Shown here: piece by piece, positions 1 through 5,716 of the stretch
How the letters are laid out: every line of letters starts with the position of its first letter
Position numbering within the stretch: the first letter of the stretch is position 1
Source of the DNA: Acidobacteriota bacterium
GTDB taxonomy: Bacteria > Planctomycetota > Phycisphaerae > WQYP01 > JAJZKJ01
Direction of reading: 5' to 3'
DNA: 6,021 bases
Assembly (NCBI GenBank): GCA_021804195.1
Contig: JAJZKJ010000150.1
Span: 1 to 6,021, forward strand
Position numbers and translations under genes: made by a program
The notes under the pieces: generated by a model
Told to the model about the DNA's origin: nothing
The model's input: only the letters and a program-made list of their open reading frames with translations
Databases searched by the model: none

Positions 1-22
1 GTCCGAGTAATGGCCGCCATTT

Positions 23-115
23 CCCATCTGCGGCATCTGCCGTTAACTTTTCCGGTTCCTGCATCGACAAGTTCCTTCTTTCCCCAACTTGCATTGGAGC
101 CGCGCCGCAGAGGGG
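23..115. repeat. side-arm inverted repeats inside the outer pair
   Basis: CCCATCTGCGGC (23-34) pairs with 104-115 except at one position (26/112). Within it, 53-59 pairs with 96-102 (one G-U on the + strand), and CAAGTT (68-73) pairs with AACTTG (86-91). These lie in the left-hand segment that has no partner in the inner repeat, so the segment may be a separate folded domain. Each stem alone is weak evidence; their orderly nesting is what supports it. A short palindrome, CGGCATCTGCCG at 31-42, overlaps the first arm and is a competing fold. Confidence 0.5.
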
Positions 116-140
116 GGCCAAAAAGCATGCCGCCTTGCCG

Positions 141-245
141 GGTGGATCTGAAATGCCCCGTCTGCTTTGTTGTCGGATCTCGCAGACTCATTATTCAGAG
201 TCGGCTCGATCATCCACCGCGCAAACGGGGCATTTCAGAGCCATC
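141..245. repeat. inner inverted repeat with 55-bp spacer
   Basis: Arms 147-165 and 221-239 match as inverted repeats at 18 of 19 positions, including TCTGAAATGCCCCGT perfectly. After one mismatch (146/240) the match continues through 141-145/241-245, giving 22 of 25. The spacer 166-220 holds a small GACTC/GAGTC stem (185-189/198-202) around an eight-base loop. The right arm is only seven bases from the outer right arm, while on the left the two arms are 124 bases apart, so the nesting is asymmetric. Confidence 0.85.
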
Positions 246-337
246 GCAATTCCGGCCATTACTCGGACAGGCTCCCAGCGGTTGCTTTATCCCCAAAAAT
301 GTGGTTAGCTACCTTTCAAATTATGCCTTGTGCGCGC

Positions 338-341
338 GGAG
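338..341 (+). promoter_or_regulatory. ribosome binding site for the sigma factor gene
   Basis: GGAG lies nine bases before the ATG at 351. It supports that start over the in-frame GTG at 330, which has no purine-rich site in front of it. The rest of 269-350 shows no confident promoter: a TTGCTT at 282-287 has no good -10 partner. Confidence 0.5.
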
Positions 342-350
342 CGGGTGTCC

Positions 351-953
351 ATGACCAATCCATCGGCCGAACCAGCAACTACCCCGGCAAGCAGCGTCAG
401 CCCACCACCCGTGGATACATGGGTAGACGCTTACGGCGGCATCCTGTTTCGCTATACCATCTCCCGGGTGCCCGATCACAACATCGCTGAAGATATCGTA
501 CAGGAAACCCTGGTCGCAGCCCTTGCCGCGCAAGGCAAGTTCAATGGTCAGTGCGCCTTTTCAACCTGGCTCGTGGGCATTCTTAAACATAAAGTTCTCG
601 ATTATTTTCGCGCACAACATCGCCAACCTGCCGCATCGCTCGACGACGATAAAGTTGTCGAGTCAATGTTCAACAATATGGGCCATTGGCGCAATGCCCC
701 CAAACGCTGGCACATGACCGCCGAACAAGCCGCTGAATCAGCCGAACTTTCCCCGCTCATTCAGGCCTGCCTCGAAGCCCTGCCCCCCATGCAGCGCGAG
801 GCCATCGTCATGCGCCTTATGGATGATCAAGCCGCCGACGAAGTATGTAAGACTTTGCAGCTTAGCGCGACCAACCTATACGTGCTCCTGCATCGTGCGC
901 GGCTGCGGCTTCGCAACTGCCTGGAAAAAAAGGGTGTAGACCAGCTTGAATAG
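351..953 (+). CDS. ECF-type RNA polymerase sigma-70 family factor
   Basis: A 200-residue alternative sigma factor that would direct core RNA polymerase to a stress or envelope regulon. A Pro/Ala/Ser-rich tail (about 1-22) precedes the sigma-2 domain (about 24-90): DIVQETLVAAL at 48-58 is the core-binding region 2.1-2.2, and FSTWLVGILKHKVLDYFR at 70-87 is the promoter-melting and -10 region. A linker with GHWRNAPKRW (111-120) leads to sigma-4 (about 134-192), LPPMQREAIVMR and then a helix-turn-helix ending LHRARLRLRNCLE, which reads the -35 element. The linker and sigma-4 wording resemble the sigma group I recall as TIGR02943, common in proteobacteria and often paired with a small zinc-finger protein. 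Here such a protein follows after 17 bp, fitting a sigma/anti-sigma operon. ATG 351 is preferred over GTG 330, which would add seven residues. Promoter specificity and inducing signal cannot be read from the sequence. Confidence 0.92.
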   Translation: MTNPSAEPATTPASSVSPPPVDTWVDAYGGILFRYTISRVPDHNIAEDIVQETLVAALAAQGKFNGQCAFSTWLVGILKHKVLDYFRAQHRQPAASLDDDKVVESMFNNMGHWRNAPKRWHMTAEQAAESAELSPLIQACLEALPPMQREAIVMRLMDDQAADEVCKTLQLSATNLYVLLHRARLRLRNCLEKKGVDQLE

Positions 954-958
954 CTGAA

Positions 959-964
959 AAAGAG
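959..964 (+). promoter_or_regulatory. ribosome binding site for the anti-sigma-like gene
   Basis: AAAGAG sits in the 17-bp gap after the sigma stop codon (TAG 951-953), six bases before the ATG at 971. It supports translation of the small gene from the same messenger RNA. Confidence 0.45.
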
Positions 965-970
965 ACCGAA

Positions 971-1231
971 ATGTTTAATCCATTGCACATTTTCAGTTGT
1001 CGCGCTGCGGCGGAAGCCGCTTCCCGTAAGCGCGACGCAAAGCTTCCCTTGGGCAATCGCATCACCCTCGCAATGCACCTGGCTATTTGTTCAATGTGCC
1101 GCTATATGAATAGTCAATTCGAAATTATTGAGGCGGCACTGCGAAAACTAGGCCGCCCTCCAGAATCAGGCAATGCCAACCAATCGCTTTCGGCCGAGGC
1201 ACGCGAGCGGCTTAAGTCACGCCTTAAATAG
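971..1231 (+). CDS. small zinc-finger protein, probable anti-sigma factor
   Basis: An 86-residue soluble protein with no membrane segment. HLAICSMC gives the HxxxCxxC pattern of the zf-HC2/ZAS anti-sigma domain: His36, Cys40 and Cys43, with Cys10 a plausible fourth zinc ligand. The layout matches the family: a Cys near the N-terminus followed by an Ala-rich helix (SCRAAAEAASRK), then LPLGNRITLAMHL leading into the zinc motif, then a basic helix. Proteins of this kind bind their partner sigma factor and hold it inactive; in some (RsrA, ChrR) oxidation or metal loss releases it. It is 17 bp downstream of the sigma gene and surely co-transcribed. The C-terminal 25 residues are polar and low in distinct features. 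That it inhibits the sigma factor, rather than helping it, is inferred from family and position. Confidence 0.75.
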   Translation: MFNPLHIFSCRAAAEAASRKRDAKLPLGNRITLAMHLAICSMCRYMNSQFEIIEAALRKLGRPPESGNANQSLSAEARERLKSRLK

Positions 1232-1436
1232 GTGTTCTGCAGACTATTGCACCCATACATCCAAATATCCGCGTATCATCACCATATTATCTGCATATAC
1301 GAAAGACATCGCTTACCCAAGAATCATAACGTCCGAGAAACGGCGGTCATCCGATAAAAATACATTCCCAGCCAGCCGCACTGCAGCAAGAGCCGGCCTT
1401 TGCCGATAAAGTATAGAGATTGGCTTGGTGGGGCTT
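1232..1436. other. intergenic region before the diguanylate cyclase gene
   Basis: About 205 bp with no convincing gene. The first part (about 1255-1305) is richer in A+T than the flanking genes and includes TATTAT at 1285-1290 and a CGTAT/ATACG pair (1272-1276/1297-1301). CCGATAAA occurs twice in direct orientation (1351-1358 and 1403-1410), the second just before TATAGA (1412-1417). I see no -35/-10 pair good enough to call, no strong terminator for the sigma cassette, and no c-di-GMP riboswitch core. The gap suggests that the cyclase has its own promoter here. Confidence 0.4.
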
Positions 1437-2717
1437 ATGACAAAATCCAATACCGATGAGTGCGCGAACACGCCTCGCAGCGCAGGCGAAGCGTCCATTG
1501 GCATCCGCCCTCCCACCACCGCTGCGGCCCCGCGCGGGCTGGTTCCTCGCGGCAGCCTGGAATGGTGGCTGCTCCTGCTTGTGTTCCTGCTTATCGCCAC
1601 CACCTACATGCTCGGCGCCGCCGCGGCAATGTACGCATTCAGTTCGCTCAAAGCCCAGGATCGCATCAATCAGTACTACGGCGTTGTCACCGGCCTCGAC
1701 AGCCTGCGTACCAATCTTGAAGCGGCAGAATCCCATCATCGCGGCTATCTGCTCACCGGCAGCAGCTTGCAGCAAAGGCTATTCCTGCACGACATTGCCC
1801 GGTCACGAGTCACTCTTCAAACCATGCGGCACATGATGGCCGGCATGCCGCCGCCGGCCGGCACTTTCGTCGCGGTAGACCAGCAGGCACGCCTTAAAAT
1901 CGCCAGCCTCCTGGCTGATACGCCCCCCGCTCAACCCGATGTGCGGCAAGGCCTCCCACCCGCCGCGCACCAAGCCGCCGCACCCGACCTCACACCCGAA
2001 CACTGGCGCAACGCCATAGACCGCCTCCGTGGCGTATACATCAGCAAAACCGATCATGAACGCGCCCGCGCCCGCGGCCGCTTTATTTACACCGCCATCT
2101 TTGTCACGGCGTTTGCCGCATTTTTAACCGTGCTGGTGGGCCATGGTTACATCCGCATGATTCGCAGCGTGCGCCAAACCCGCAGGCTTACAATCCGCCT
2201 TGAACACGAAGCGACCCACGACGCGCTCACCGGACTGCCCAACCGTGCGTTTTTCCTCGAATGGGTCGAGCGACATTTAGCGCAGGTGCGACGCGAAGGC
2301 TCGCGCGCCGCTGTGCTGTTTCTCGACCTCGACGGCTTCAAACAGGTCAACGATCAATTGGGCCATCGCGCCGGCGACGATTTGCTCATGGCCGCCGCTG
2401 CTCGTCTGCAACTGGTTGTGCGTGACGGCGACTTTGTAGCCCGCCTCGGAGGCGATGAGTTTGCGGTGCTCGTGCCCAGCATAGATGACCCCGACGCGCT
2501 GGCGGCGCTCGTGGCTAGAATCATCGAAGAATTCAAACAGCCCCTGCTGCCAAAAATCCGCGAAGCCCCCAGCGTCTCCGTCAGTGTCGGCTATAGCGTC
2601 TACCCCGACGACGGCCGCACACCTGCGGAACTGCTCGCCACCGCCGACGCCGCCATGTATCAGGACAAACAATCGCGTCGCACCGCAGCAGCAGCAGCAC
2701 GCCACTCGCCGCGCTGA
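1437..2717 (+). CDS. membrane-bound diguanylate cyclase (GGDEF) with CHASE3-like sensor
   Basis: A 426-residue enzyme predicted to make the second messenger c-di-GMP from two GTP. After a polar N-terminus (1-40), membrane helix 1 is at about 43-67 and helix 2 at about 216-236. Between them, LDSLRTNLEAAESHHRGYLLTG (87-108) resembles the start of a CHASE3 sensor domain, but the rest is short and holds an Ala/Pro-rich stretch (about 161-187). The catalytic domain (about 258-412) begins THDALTGLPNR. Asp297 in FLDLDGFKQVND and Asp340 are the expected metal ligands. GGDEF is intact at 338-342, and RDGD at 329-332, five residues upstream, is the inhibitory I-site, so product feedback is expected. 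No EAL domain is present. The C-terminus is an Ala-rich tail. ATG 1437 is chosen because GGTGG precedes it; TTG 1425 would add four residues. The gene converges with ftsQ. Confidence 0.93.
   Translation: MTKSNTDECANTPRSAGEASIGIRPPTTAAAPRGLVPRGSLEWWLLLLVFLLIATTYMLGAAAAMYAFSSLKAQDRINQYYGVVTGLDSLRTNLEAAESHHRGYLLTGSSLQQRLFLHDIARSRVTLQTMRHMMAGMPPPAGTFVAVDQQARLKIASLLADTPPAQPDVRQGLPPAAHQAAAPDLTPEHWRNAIDRLRGVYISKTDHERARARGRFIYTAIFVTAFAAFLTVLVGHGYIRMIRSVRQTRRLTIRLEHEATHDALTGLPNRAFFLEWVERHLAQVRREGSRAAVLFLDLDGFKQVNDQLGHRAGDDLLMAAAARLQLVVRDGDFVARLGGDEFAVLVPSIDDPDALAALVARIIEEFKQPLLPKIREAPSVSVSVGYSVYPDDGRTPAELLATADAAMYQDKQSRRTAAAAARHSPR
2685..2699 (+). repeat. (GCA)5 triplet repeat in the cyclase gene
   Basis: Five GCA triplets encode part of an Ala run near the C-terminus of the diguanylate cyclase, after the catalytic domain. 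A change in copy number would stay in frame and probably have little effect. Confidence 0.8.
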
Positions 2718-2768
2718 ACCACCTATATGCCCAAGTGGCCCTGATTACCCGGCAAATAGCCAAGGCCA
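2718..2768. other. convergent intergenic spacer, no clear terminator
   Basis: Only 51 bp separate the stop codons of the cyclase (+) and ftsQ (-). TGGCC (2736-2740) and GGCCA (2764-2768) could pair across a 23-base loop, with a tiny GGC/GCC stem inside, but neither strand has a T run. A bidirectional terminator would be expected at such a junction; none is convincing by eye. Confidence 0.4.
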
Positions 2769-3746
2769 TTACTGTGCAGACTGCTCTTGGCTTACCACCG
2801 TCTGATTGCGATCGCGCCGCGGCACCAGCACCTGATCCCCCCGAACATCCACATAAGCCTTGCCGGCATCTATCGAGCCATACAGCCGATTAACCTCGCT
2901 TAGCATCATCAGCTTGCGGCTTGCCGGCACTTCGTAAAATCCTTCCTGCCCTGGCGGCATTCCCCACAATACTGCATGGCCATCACGCGTGGTCAGTACA
3001 ATTTCCGGAGCGGTTTTGCTCACAGCACCGCCAAAGTTGGAAAGATCAATCTCGCGTACTTGCGTATGCCAGGGTTCGGGCGCCAGCAGTTTCACCAGCG
3101 CAAGCCCCGCCTGTACCGCCGGCAAAGAAATTTTCTCGCCGCGCTTCACTGAAGCAACATGCGTATGAACGAGCCACGGAAGCCATGCCAGCCGCTCAAA
3201 ATCAACCGGCAAATACGTCCCCGGCAATCGCACACCCGACGCGCTTAACAAGTAGCCCTTACCCCTGGTTATTAGGAGCGCTGCGGGCCTGCGGTACTCG
3301 GCGTCTATTTCAATGATCTGCTGGTGCGGCAGCCATGCGCGGCGCACATATACAATGCCCTTGATCCAGGCATTTTCACCGCTGCTCTGATGATCCATGT
3401 AGTGCTGCGCGATAATTTTAAGAATGCCGCCATCCAGCGGATCGCGCAAACGCGCCCCATACTCGTGGTGCTTTGCATTAAAAATCGTAAAATTAACCGC
3501 TTCCTGCGCGAGCCTATCGAGAATCGCCGCCGAGAGCCATCCGGGTGAATGGGTTAACACGATGCGTTTAAGCGGCTGATGCAGCGCCCGGCTTAAACGA
3601 TGCCGCGTGTAACGTAATGCGGCGTAGCCACCCCAAGCCAAACCCACCAATATGGATCCGGCAAGCACGCCACCAATAAGCCCACGCACAATGCTCTTCA
3701 TTTTCGGCTCGCGGGCCGACGGATGCTCCTGCGGTTCTGCTGTCAT
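2769..3746 (-). CDS. ftsQ: FtsQ/DivIB-type cell division protein
   Basis: A 325-residue single-pass membrane protein. A short polar cytoplasmic tail (1-17) is followed by a membrane helix at about 18-44 rich in Gly, Leu and Val. The periplasmic part begins with a POTRA-like region (about 60-156): LKRIVL, later YVRRAWLPHQQIIEIDAEYR and RPAALL, the usual FtsQ pattern of a W-P motif followed by an E/R-rich strand. The beta domain (about 157-308) ends in AYVDVRGDQVLVP, like the terminal strands of FtsQ. Residues 85-128 make the POTRA region longer than in model species. FtsQ links FtsL and FtsB to the divisome. Its place 15 bp after ddl, in the order murC-murB-ddl-ftsQ, is the main support, since FtsQ sequences are poorly conserved. 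ATG 3746 is preferred; TTG 3749 is next to it, and Met16 is a third option. The ribosome site is weak (GGTAGA). No ftsA or ftsZ follows. Confidence 0.8.
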   Translation of the reverse strand: MTAEPQEHPSAREPKMKSIVRGLIGGVLAGSILVGLAWGGYAALRYTRHRLSRALHQPLKRIVLTHSPGWLSAAILDRLAQEAVNFTIFNAKHHEYGARLRDPLDGGILKIIAQHYMDHQSSGENAWIKGIVYVRRAWLPHQQIIEIDAEYRRPAALLITRGKGYLLSASGVRLPGTYLPVDFERLAWLPWLVHTHVASVKRGEKISLPAVQAGLALVKLLAPEPWHTQVREIDLSNFGGAVSKTAPEIVLTTRDGHAVLWGMPPGQEGFYEVPASRKLMMLSEVNRLYGSIDAGKAYVDVRGDQVLVPRRDRNQTVVSQEQSAQ

Positions 3747-3761
3747 CAATGTCTACCGTCG

Positions 3762-4757
3762 TTAGGCCAATGGGGTCTCTGGCCGTCGCTCTGCTGCTGC
3801 ATGGTCCCTGATGGCCATATTCACCAGCCGCCCGCAAAGCTCATCAAAGCCGATGCCGGCGCGGGCCGCCGCTTTTGGAACCAGCGAATGCGTCGTAAAA
3901 CCGGGCATCGTGTTTACTTCCAGCACAAATGGCTCACCCGTTTTACCATCAACCATAATATCCACGCGCGCCACATGCCGCACGCCCATTGCCCGGCAAG
4001 CTTCCAGCGCCATACGCCTCACAGCCTCCAAGGTCTTTGCAGGCAAGGCTATATCAAACAGATATTCAGTATCATCGCGAACGTACTTTGCCTGATAGTC
4101 GTAAAACGCGCTGAGCGGCCGAATCTGCAGCGTCGGCAGGGCCTGTCCATCAATAACGCCAACCGTCAATTCGGGGCCGACAATGCACTTTTCCACCAGC
4201 ATTGCCCCATGGCGCGCCAAGCTCTGCGCCAGATGTTCTCGGGCCGCCGGCGCACTGGCACAAATGGCGCAGTCCACGCTGCTGCCTTCGCTCACCGGCT
4301 TGATCACGCACGGATAGCCGATGCCGCTGATGGGCGTCCAGCTATCCTTAAACTTATGCGCATAGACCACCTGCCATGGCGGCGTGGCGATGTGCTGCTC
4401 CAGCAGACGGCTTTTGGCGGCAGCTTTGTCCATCGCCAGTTTTGACGCCTGCGAGCCTGATCCAACGAACGTCAGCCCGCGGTCTTCCAGTATTTTCTGG
4501 AGTTGTCCATCTTCTCCAAACGTGCCATGCAGCGCCGGAAACACCACATCGCACGGACGGTGGTCAAGCGCCGAAAGATCGTCCGGTGAAATATCCGATT
4601 TAAACACCTGATAGCCGCTGCGTTCCAGCGCCGCCGCTATCTGCGCGCCCGTCTGCAGCGATACCTCTCGTTCCGCCGAAATGCCGCCAGCGAGTAAAGT
4701 GACATGCACCGACTGCGGATTTCGCTCGCCTTTTAACGCTGTGCCTGAGTCATCCAT
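3762..4757 (-). CDS. ddl: D-alanine--D-alanine ligase
   Basis: A 331-residue cytoplasmic ATP-grasp enzyme that joins two D-Ala, using ATP, to make the dipeptide that ends the peptidoglycan stem. All the family landmarks are visible: LAGGISAEREVSL (22-34) with Glu29 at the first D-Ala site, FPALHGTFGEDG (73-84), KPVSEGSSV (153-161) with Ser159, EKCIVGPELTVGV (189-201), YDYQAKYV (219-226) with Tyr225, and RVDIM (264-268) plus LEVNTMPGFTTHSLVP (279-294), where Asp266, Glu280 and Asn282 bind metal. The Glu-Ser-Tyr set matches E. coli DdlB Glu15, Ser150 and Tyr216, so a D-Ala-D-Ala product is expected rather than the D-Ala-D-Lac of vancomycin-resistance ligases. The length is normal, with a short polar N-terminal extension. 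The start is fixed by a perfect ribosome site. It lies 77 bp after murB and 15 bp before ftsQ. Confidence 0.97.
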   Translation of the reverse strand: MDDSGTALKGERNPQSVHVTLLAGGISAEREVSLQTGAQIAAALERSGYQVFKSDISPDDLSALDHRPCDVVFPALHGTFGEDGQLQKILEDRGLTFVGSGSQASKLAMDKAAAKSRLLEQHIATPPWQVVYAHKFKDSWTPISGIGYPCVIKPVSEGSSVDCAICASAPAAREHLAQSLARHGAMLVEKCIVGPELTVGVIDGQALPTLQIRPLSAFYDYQAKYVRDDTEYLFDIALPAKTLEAVRRMALEACRAMGVRHVARVDIMVDGKTGEPFVLEVNTMPGFTTHSLVPKAAARAGIGFDELCGRLVNMAIRDHAAAERRPETPLA

Positions 4758-4764
4758 GACTAAG

Positions 4765-4771
4765 CCTCCTT
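4765..4771 (-). promoter_or_regulatory. strong ribosome binding site for ddl
   Basis: On the - strand AAGGAGG lies seven bases before the ddl ATG (4757). It is a perfect match to the anti-Shine-Dalgarno sequence and much stronger than those of the neighbouring genes, which suggests that ddl is translated efficiently on its own rather than by coupling to murB. Confidence 0.8.
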
Positions 4772-4797
4772 GAGTGGTTAGGCCAACCCGTCACATC

Positions 4798-4812
4798 GGC
4801 GCCCGGTGCGCC
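4798..4812 (-). other. GC-rich hairpin between murB and ddl
   Basis: GGCGC (4798-4802) and GCGCC (4808-4812) form a perfect 5-bp stem around a 5-base loop, in the 77-bp gap between murB and ddl. No T run follows on the - strand, so it is not a standard terminator. It could be an RNA stability or processing site, or simply chance in GC-rich sequence. Confidence 0.35.
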
Positions 4813-4834
4813 CAAGCCGCGAAGCCAAACACAA

Positions 4835-5716
4835 CTACCAGATTACCACTTCCGGCTCGAGAATAATATCAAACTTGTCGCGTACCCGGTCGCGCACCTG
4901 TGTAATAAGTGAGAGCACGTCGGCCGAGGTTGACCCGGCCGCCGCGGTTATAAAATTGGCGTGCCGCTCCGATACTTCCGCCCCGCCGACACGCAGCCCC
5001 TTCAAGCCGGCCTGGTCTATCAGCTTGCCCGCCGAGACGCCGTTGCTGTTGCGAAAAATACACCCCGCACTGTGCGGAGCCAACGGCTGCGTGTTCTTTT
5101 TATACATCCAAACTTCCCGCAACCGCTCGTTGAGGCGCTCAGGCGCATCGGGCGTTAAATCAAAAACAGCGCCCAAAATAAACCGGGCGTTTATATTGCT
5201 GCGGCGGTATTCAAACACCAGGTCTTCTCGCTTCCGCAGATAAATCTGCCCGCTCTGATCCATCACCTCCACCTCAAGCACATGCGAGCCAATGTCGCCA
5301 AACGCTCCGCCCGCGTTCATCTTCAGTTCGCCGCCGACCGTGCCCGGAATGCCCGCCAGGCATTCCAACCCGCCCAAACCGAGGCGAATCACATCTTTAA
5401 CCAGCCGCTGCATGTCATAGCCAGCACCCGCATAAACGTGCGATTCGCCGCGCACCTGCATCTTTTTAAACTCCGGCTGATCAAGACACAGCACCGCCCC
5501 ATCTACGCCGGAATCTTTTACCAGCAGGTTCGCGCCGCCTCCGAGCACATACATCGGAATGTTGTTTTCGCGCAGGCGCGCCACTACCTGCTGCAACTCC
5601 ACAACGTTTCGTGGCTGCACGAAATAGCGAGCCGGCCCGCCAAGGTTAAACCATGTCCGCGGGGCCAACGGCTCATTCTCTTTTACAATCTCAGCGAAGT
5701 CGGCGAACCAGCTCAT
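4835..5716 (-). CDS. murB: UDP-N-acetylenolpyruvoylglucosamine reductase
   Basis: A 293-residue FAD enzyme that uses NADPH to reduce UDP-GlcNAc-enolpyruvate to UDP-MurNAc in the cytoplasm. The FAD domain shows TWFNLGGPARYFVQP (21-35), the loop YVLGGGANLLVKD (56-68) and GIPGTVGGELKMNAGG (122-137). EYRRS (169-173) carries the Arg that contacts the enolpyruvyl group. In APHSAGCIFRN (213-223) Cys219 sits where E. coli has the proton-donating Ser229, and Glu289 in LEPEV is the second catalytic residue. The C-terminal SAGKLIDQAGLKG and VSERHANFI are family hallmarks. The shorter length and motif spacing fit the type II MurB group. Its ATG lies inside the end of murC (26-bp overlap), preceded by GGGAAG six bases upstream, so translation is probably coupled to murC. 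Confidence 0.97.
   Translation of the reverse strand: MSWFADFAEIVKENEPLAPRTWFNLGGPARYFVQPRNVVELQQVVARLRENNIPMYVLGGGANLLVKDSGVDGAVLCLDQPEFKKMQVRGESHVYAGAGYDMQRLVKDVIRLGLGGLECLAGIPGTVGGELKMNAGGAFGDIGSHVLEVEVMDQSGQIYLRKREDLVFEYRRSNINARFILGAVFDLTPDAPERLNERLREVWMYKKNTQPLAPHSAGCIFRNSNGVSAGKLIDQAGLKGLRVGGAEVSERHANFITAAAGSTSADVLSLITQVRDRVRDKFDIILEPEVVIW

Larger units (their letters stand above)
1..268 (+). ncRNA. candidate structured RNA or leader, function unknown
   Basis: No convincing gene lies here, yet the sequence can fold almost end to end. Stems seen by eye: P1 1-16/253-268 (16 perfect pairs); P2 23-34/104-115 (11 of 12, extendable by two G-U pairs at 21-22/116-117); P3 53-59/96-102 (six Watson-Crick pairs plus one G-U); P4 68-73/86-91 with a 12-base loop; P5 141-165/221-245 (22 of 25 pair, plus a G-U); P6 185-189/198-202. 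P1 therefore closes two arms, 23-115 and 141-245. The G-U pairs in P2 and P3 exist only on the + strand, which favours transcription towards the sigma gene 82 bases downstream; P5 has one G-U on either strand and does not discriminate. It does not resemble RNase P, tmRNA, 6S or the c-di-GMP riboswitch as I know them. An alternative is a small non-autonomous mobile element with 16-bp terminal repeats. The structure is inferred; expression and strand are unproven. Confidence 0.35.
1..268. repeat. 16-bp perfect inverted repeat, outer pair
   Basis: GTCCGAGTAATGGCCG at 1-16 is the exact reverse complement of 253-268. A 16-base match is unlikely by chance in 6 kb. The left arm begins at the first base of the window, so the repeat may extend further out. 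Inward, pairing breaks for two bases and resumes briefly (19-21 with 248-250). No target-site duplication can be tested because the left flank is missing. Confidence 0.9.

Noticed and set aside
1..268. Retron-like layout (flanking complementary arms, a stem-loop arm, then a long hairpin)
   Set aside because: The topology is similar, but no reverse transcriptase is in the window; the next gene is a sigma factor.
10..354. A 114-codon + strand open frame across the repeat region
   Set aside because: It starts inside the outer repeat arm, runs through both inverted repeats, has no recognisable domain or ribosome site, and overlaps the sigma start. Its composition looks like translated non-coding DNA.
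1212..1253. Possible terminator after the anti-sigma gene (TTAAG/CTTAA and GGTG/CACC pairs)
   Set aside because: Both stems are short, the first lies inside the coding region, and no T run follows.
2277..2705. A 142-codon - strand open frame opposite the GGDEF domain
   Set aside because: It is antisense to a well-conserved catalytic domain and has no ribosome site or family motif.
2736..2768. Possible bidirectional terminator between the cyclase gene and ftsQ
   Set aside because: The stem is only five pairs across a 23-base loop, with no T run on either strand.
3723..4445. A 240-codon + strand open frame opposite ddl
   Set aside because: It lies antisense to an unmistakable ddl and matches no family; it is a shadow of the codon use on the other strand.
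3761..4786. The 10-mer GTTAGGCCAA at 3761-3770 and 4777-4786, flanking ddl
   Set aside because: A suggestive position, but several 10-base repeats are expected by chance in 6 kb, and there are no other signs of insertion.
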